Assembly (NCBI GenBank): GCA_964401885.1
Contig: CAYOAC010000032.1
Location: 1-8,431 of the forward strand
Length of the DNA stretch: 8,431 nucleotides
Reading direction: 5' to 3'
Origin: JAULZV01 sp964401885
Lineage (GTDB): Bacteria; Patescibacteriota; Minisyncoccia; Phycocordibacterales; JAACPR01
How positions within the stretch are numbered: position 1 is the first letter of the stretch; every line of letters starts with the position of its first letter. Positions 5,934 to 8,431 of the stretch are shown piece by piece. A model generated the notes under the pieces. The model was given only the letters and a program-made list of their open reading frames with translations, had not been told where the DNA came from and ran no database searches. The position numbers and the translations under genes are program-made.

Positions 5934-7166
5934 ATGGCCCTACTAGATATCAAATCCCTCGCATCAATACAAGATATCCCACTTATATTTTCGTCAATAT
6001 CCAGCAGAGAAATTTTGGATATCTTTTTGGTTTCACTGGCGATTTATATTATTTTATTATTCGTAAAACAGACAAAGTCATACTTTGTCCTTACTGTTTC
6101 TCTTGCACTTATTGCTCTTAACTTTTTTTCACAAAATCTTAATCTCACGCTGACACGTTCAATACTTCAACCTCTTTCTACACTAACTTTTATTATTATT
6201 GCGATTATATTCCAAAGAGAAATCAGAAGATTCTTTCGGTGGATTACGACAGGCAAACAACACATGTTTGATCGTACACACACAATTTCAAAAGGTGTAA
6301 GTGCTGAAGTAGCAGAAGCTCTTTTATATATGGCTTCCAAAAAAATAGGAGCAATTATTGTATTTACAGGTAAACAAGAGATTGATGATATTACAGAAGG
6401 AGGAAACATGCTTAATGGAATGATAACTAAAGAAGTTCTACTTAGTATCTTTGATACTGGTTCTGCAGGACATGATGGAGCGGTAATTATAGAAAATGAT
6501 GTTATAAAAATGTTTGGAGTCCACTTGCCTCTTGCAAGAAATTTTATTTTTAAAAAAGCAGGAACACGACATAGAGCAGCAACAGGTATTACAGAAGATA
6601 CCGATTCAATTTCTTTTGTTGTATCAGAAGAAAGAGGTGTAATTAGTATGGCCAAAAATGGAACTCTTGAAAAAATTAAGGATGAAGATTCTCTTAGAGA
6701 AATTCTCAGAAAACTTACAGGGGAATCAGAAAACATTTCTAAAGGTTTTTGGAATTATTTTATTTTAAGAAATGCTCCAACAAAAATAATTGCATTGAGT
6801 ATATCTTTAACATTATGGACAGCACTTGTCATGCAAACCGGTGTTGTTAAAAAAGAATTCTCAATACCCCTTTCATTTCAATTATTACCTGATCAATATG
6901 AAGTTGATTCTAAGGCTGGAAAAACTCAAATTAACGTTGTTTTACAAGGTAGAAGTAGAGATATTACAACATTTGATGGAACAAAACTAGAAGCAAAAAT
7001 AGATGCAAAAAACTTTGTAACAGGAACGACTTCAATTCAAATAAACAAGGATATGATATATGTCCCCTCTTTTATATCAGTTGCTGACATTACCCCACAA
7101 AAATTAAATATACTTATAAAAGAAAAAAATCCAACAGACATAAAACAAGATGAAAAAATAATCTAA
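5934..7166 (+). CDS. cdaA: Diadenylate cyclase (CdaA/DacA type) fused to a YbbR domain
   Basis: 410 residues. Joins two ATP into cyclic di-AMP at the membrane. Three N-terminal helices (about 26-44, 49-64, 78-93) run into FQREIRRFFRW, as in CdaA. The DAC domain (about 113-262) carries both catalytic motifs, HDGAVII with D181-G182-A183 and RHRAATG with R212-H213-R214. A fourth membrane helix (about 284-302) follows and then a single YbbR-like beta domain (about 305-395), with INVVLQGRSRDI in it, placed outside the cell by topology. In Firmicutes the YbbR part is a separate protein, CdaR, encoded next to cdaA, and usually has several YbbR repeats; here it is one polypeptide with one repeat. This suggests built-in sensing or control from the cell envelope side. 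Start fixed by the promoter 6 bases upstream. Convergent with TypA. Domain calls are firm; the regulatory role is inferred. Confidence 0.92.
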   Translation: MALLDIKSLASIQDIPLIFSSISSREILDIFLVSLAIYIILLFVKQTKSYFVLTVSLALIALNFFSQNLNLTLTRSILQPLSTLTFIIIAIIFQREIRRFFRWITTGKQHMFDRTHTISKGVSAEVAEALLYMASKKIGAIIVFTGKQEIDDITEGGNMLNGMITKEVLLSIFDTGSAGHDGAVIIENDVIKMFGVHLPLARNFIFKKAGTRHRAATGITEDTDSISFVVSEERGVISMAKNGTLEKIKDEDSLREILRKLTGESENISKGFWNYFILRNAPTKIIALSISLTLWTALVMQTGVVKKEFSIPLSFQLLPDQYEVDSKAGKTQINVVLQGRSRDITTFDGTKLEAKIDAKNFVTGTTSIQINKDMIYVPSFISVADITPQKLNILIKEKNPTDIKQDEKII

Positions 7167-7170
7167 AATC

Positions 7171-7259
7171 AGTAAAACAAAAAAGTTACAAATTATTGTC
7201 GTGAGACCTGTAGATTATGGCACCCAGACTTCAATAATTTTTAACTTTTTTGTTTTACT
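7171..7259. terminator. Long inverted repeat filling the convergent gap; probable bidirectional terminator
   Basis: The left arm 7171-7198 and right arm 7232-7259 pair over 28 positions with a single mismatch (C7189 against T7241). The outer 18 bp are perfect (AGTAAAACAAAAAAGTTA with its complement). The A-tract in one arm and T-tract in the other make the element work the same way on both strands, as expected of a shared terminator for the cyclase and TypA genes. It starts 5 bases after the cyclase stop and ends 8 bases before the TypA stop. The loop, 7199-7231, is 33 bases with 16 G or C, clearly richer than the stem. GTG/CAC and CC/GG in it can form a small inner stem. The large loop and AT-rich stem are unusual for a simple Rho-independent terminator. 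Confidence 0.6.
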
Positions 7260-7267
7260 CAGATATA

Positions 7268-8431
7268 TTATTTTCGTCCGAATTTTTTTCTTTCAGTTTC
7301 TGTAAGATATTTTTTTCGAAGTCGAATATCTTTTGGAGTGATTTCAAGATATTCATCGTCTCTCATCATGCCAAGTGCTCTTTCAAGGGTAAGATCAAAT
7401 GGAGGTGTAAGATATGTAGTTCCATCAGTACCTGATGCTCGCATGTTTGTAAGCTGTTTTCCTTTTGTAGGATTTACAACCATATCATCACCTTTCGATG
7501 TATATCCAATTACCATACCTTCATAAACTTCAACTGTTGGACCAATATAAAGGACTCCTCTATCTTGAAGAGTTCCAAGAGAGAAAGCAAGGGATTTTCC
7601 TGTAGCCATCGAAACCATTGAACCATATTCTGTCTTTTGAATTTCACCTGCATAAGCATCAAATTTAAAAAATACACTTGTAAGAATTCCTTCTCCTTTT
7701 GTATCTATAATAAATTCATTTCTATATCCAAGAAGACCTCGTGTTGGAACATGGAATGTCATTCTTGTTTGTCCATGCATTTGTTTCATGTCCATCATTA
7801 AACCTTTTCTATTACCCATCTTTTCGATAACAACTCCAGTAAATTCATCAGGAACAAAAACAGTAGCCTCTTCAAAAGGTTCACATTTTATTCCATTTAT
7901 TTCTTTAATAATAATTTCTGGTTGAGATACAGACATTTCAAAACCTTCTCGTCTCATTTGTTCAAGTAATACTGCAAGGTGTAGTTCTCCTCTTCCAAAA
8001 ACTTTACATTCTGAACCATTTCCCAAATCAACTTTAAGACCTACGTTAACTTCAAGTTCTTTTTCGAGTCGATCTCGAATCTGTCGACTTGTTACAAATT
8101 TTCCTTCTCGTCCTGCGAAAGGAGAGTCGTTTACCAAGAAGTTTAGGGAAATAGTCGGCTCGTCGATAGAGATGGTTGGGAGTGATGGAGTGTCCATGCT
8201 GTCAGTGATGGTGTCACCAATGTAGATATTTGTAAGTCCAGCAATCATAGCCACGTCACCTGAGATAGCTTCGGTTGCGTCTACTTTACCCATACCTGCG
8301 AATGTAAAGAGTTTTACAACTCGTCCTTGTTCAACAGAACCATCAGGCTTTTTTATAAAAACATTTTGTCCTGTTTTGATTTTACCTTTCCAAATACGTG
8401 CAACAGCGAGTCGTCCGAGGAAGTTGTCATA
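7268..8431 (-). CDS. typA: TypA/BipA translational GTPase (partial, N-terminus beyond window)
   Basis: 387 residues are visible; the frame is open to the right edge and starts in YDNFLGRLAVARIWKGKI. The MGK at 8293 is internal, not a start. TypA/BipA is a ribosome-associated translation-factor GTPase of about 600 residues, linked to ribosome assembly and stress or cold growth. The missing ~215 residues are the G domain, so the GTP-binding motifs cannot be checked. Visible parts: domain II beta-barrel (1-~85, with the GRVVKLFTF stretch), the EF-G-like domain ending near LLEQMRREGFEMSVSQPEII, the second alpha/beta domain with RGLLGYRNEFIIDTKGEGIL, and the TypA-specific C-terminal domain with YEGMVIG, NPTKGKQLTNMRASGTD and the ending TPKDIRLRKKYLTETERKK. 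These are near-perfect family hallmarks. Convergent with the cyclase gene across the shared inverted repeat. Confidence 0.96.
   Translation of the reverse strand, partial: YDNFLGRLAVARIWKGKIKTGQNVFIKKPDGSVEQGRVVKLFTFAGMGKVDATEAISGDVAMIAGLTNIYIGDTITDSMDTPSLPTISIDEPTISLNFLVNDSPFAGREGKFVTSRQIRDRLEKELEVNVGLKVDLGNGSECKVFGRGELHLAVLLEQMRREGFEMSVSQPEIIIKEINGIKCEPFEEATVFVPDEFTGVVIEKMGNRKGLMMDMKQMHGQTRMTFHVPTRGLLGYRNEFIIDTKGEGILTSVFFKFDAYAGEIQKTEYGSMVSMATGKSLAFSLGTLQDRGVLYIGPTVEVYEGMVIGYTSKGDDMVVNPTKGKQLTNMRASGTDGTTYLTPPFDLTLERALGMMRDDEYLEITPKDIRLRKKYLTETERKKFGRK

Noticed and set aside
6167..6736. 189-codon open frame on the minus strand opposite the diadenylate cyclase gene
   Set aside because: It lies wholly inside the cyclase catalytic domain, whose motifs are intact on the plus strand. 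The antisense protein shows no recognisable motif and no promoter or start signal; it is a by-product of codon use.
7171..7259. Integron attC site or small transposable element (MITE) as identity of the inverted repeat
   Set aside because: The core sites do not fit GTTRRRY/RYYYAAC in the right order, there is no integrase or gene cassette, and I see no target-site duplication at the edges.
8291..8293. ATG at 8293 as the start of the TypA gene
   Set aside because: The frame stays open to the right edge and encodes the conserved domain II sequence (YDNFLGRLAVARIWKGK), so the ATG is internal and the gene is cut by the window.

Overview
The window is AT-rich bacterial DNA, densely packed, with eight protein-coding genes on both strands and no gene-free stretch over about 100 bases. 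It uses the standard bacterial code: TAA and TGA both act as stops, and TGA ends the small membrane protein gene inside a 4-base overlap. I see no convincing Shine-Dalgarno sequences. Several start codons instead lie 6 to 8 bases after a TATAAT-like -10 box, which predicts leaderless mRNAs. Reduced or variant proteins (short TruB without PUA, PurD-like ATP-grasp with no purine genes nearby, SET methyltransferase, diadenylate cyclase fused to YbbR) suggest a Patescibacteria/CPR lineage, perhaps a Parcubacteria-like one. That placement is an inference from gene style, not from a marker gene.

Layout. On the minus strand from about 2.9 kb down to the left edge: a multi-membrane-span histidine kinase, then TruB 9 bases later (probably one transcript), then a membrane-anchored two-cysteine protein with its own promoter, cut off by the window edge. 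Divergent from the kinase is a SET plus post-SET lysine methyltransferase on the plus strand. It runs tail to tail, only 10 bases apart, into an EamA/DMT transporter on the minus strand. The transporter is translationally coupled to a 65-residue membrane protein upstream. Divergent from that pair are a PurD-like ATP-grasp ligase and, 15 bases on, a diadenylate cyclase-YbbR fusion with its own promoter. The right end is the C-terminal two thirds of TypA/BipA, convergent with the cyclase. The 101-base gap between them is almost filled by an 89-base inverted repeat.

How the genes fit together. The membrane and signalling theme is visible (sensor kinase, c-di-AMP synthesis linked to an extracytoplasmic YbbR domain, transporter, two small anchored proteins), alongside translation functions (TruB, TypA). 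There is no evidence of a single dedicated pathway. No mobile element, CRISPR array, tRNA or rRNA was found. The most unusual DNA-level signals are the long convergent hairpin with a relatively GC-rich loop, and two divergent promoters that share the same 7-mer TATTATA as overlapping -10 boxes for both strands.
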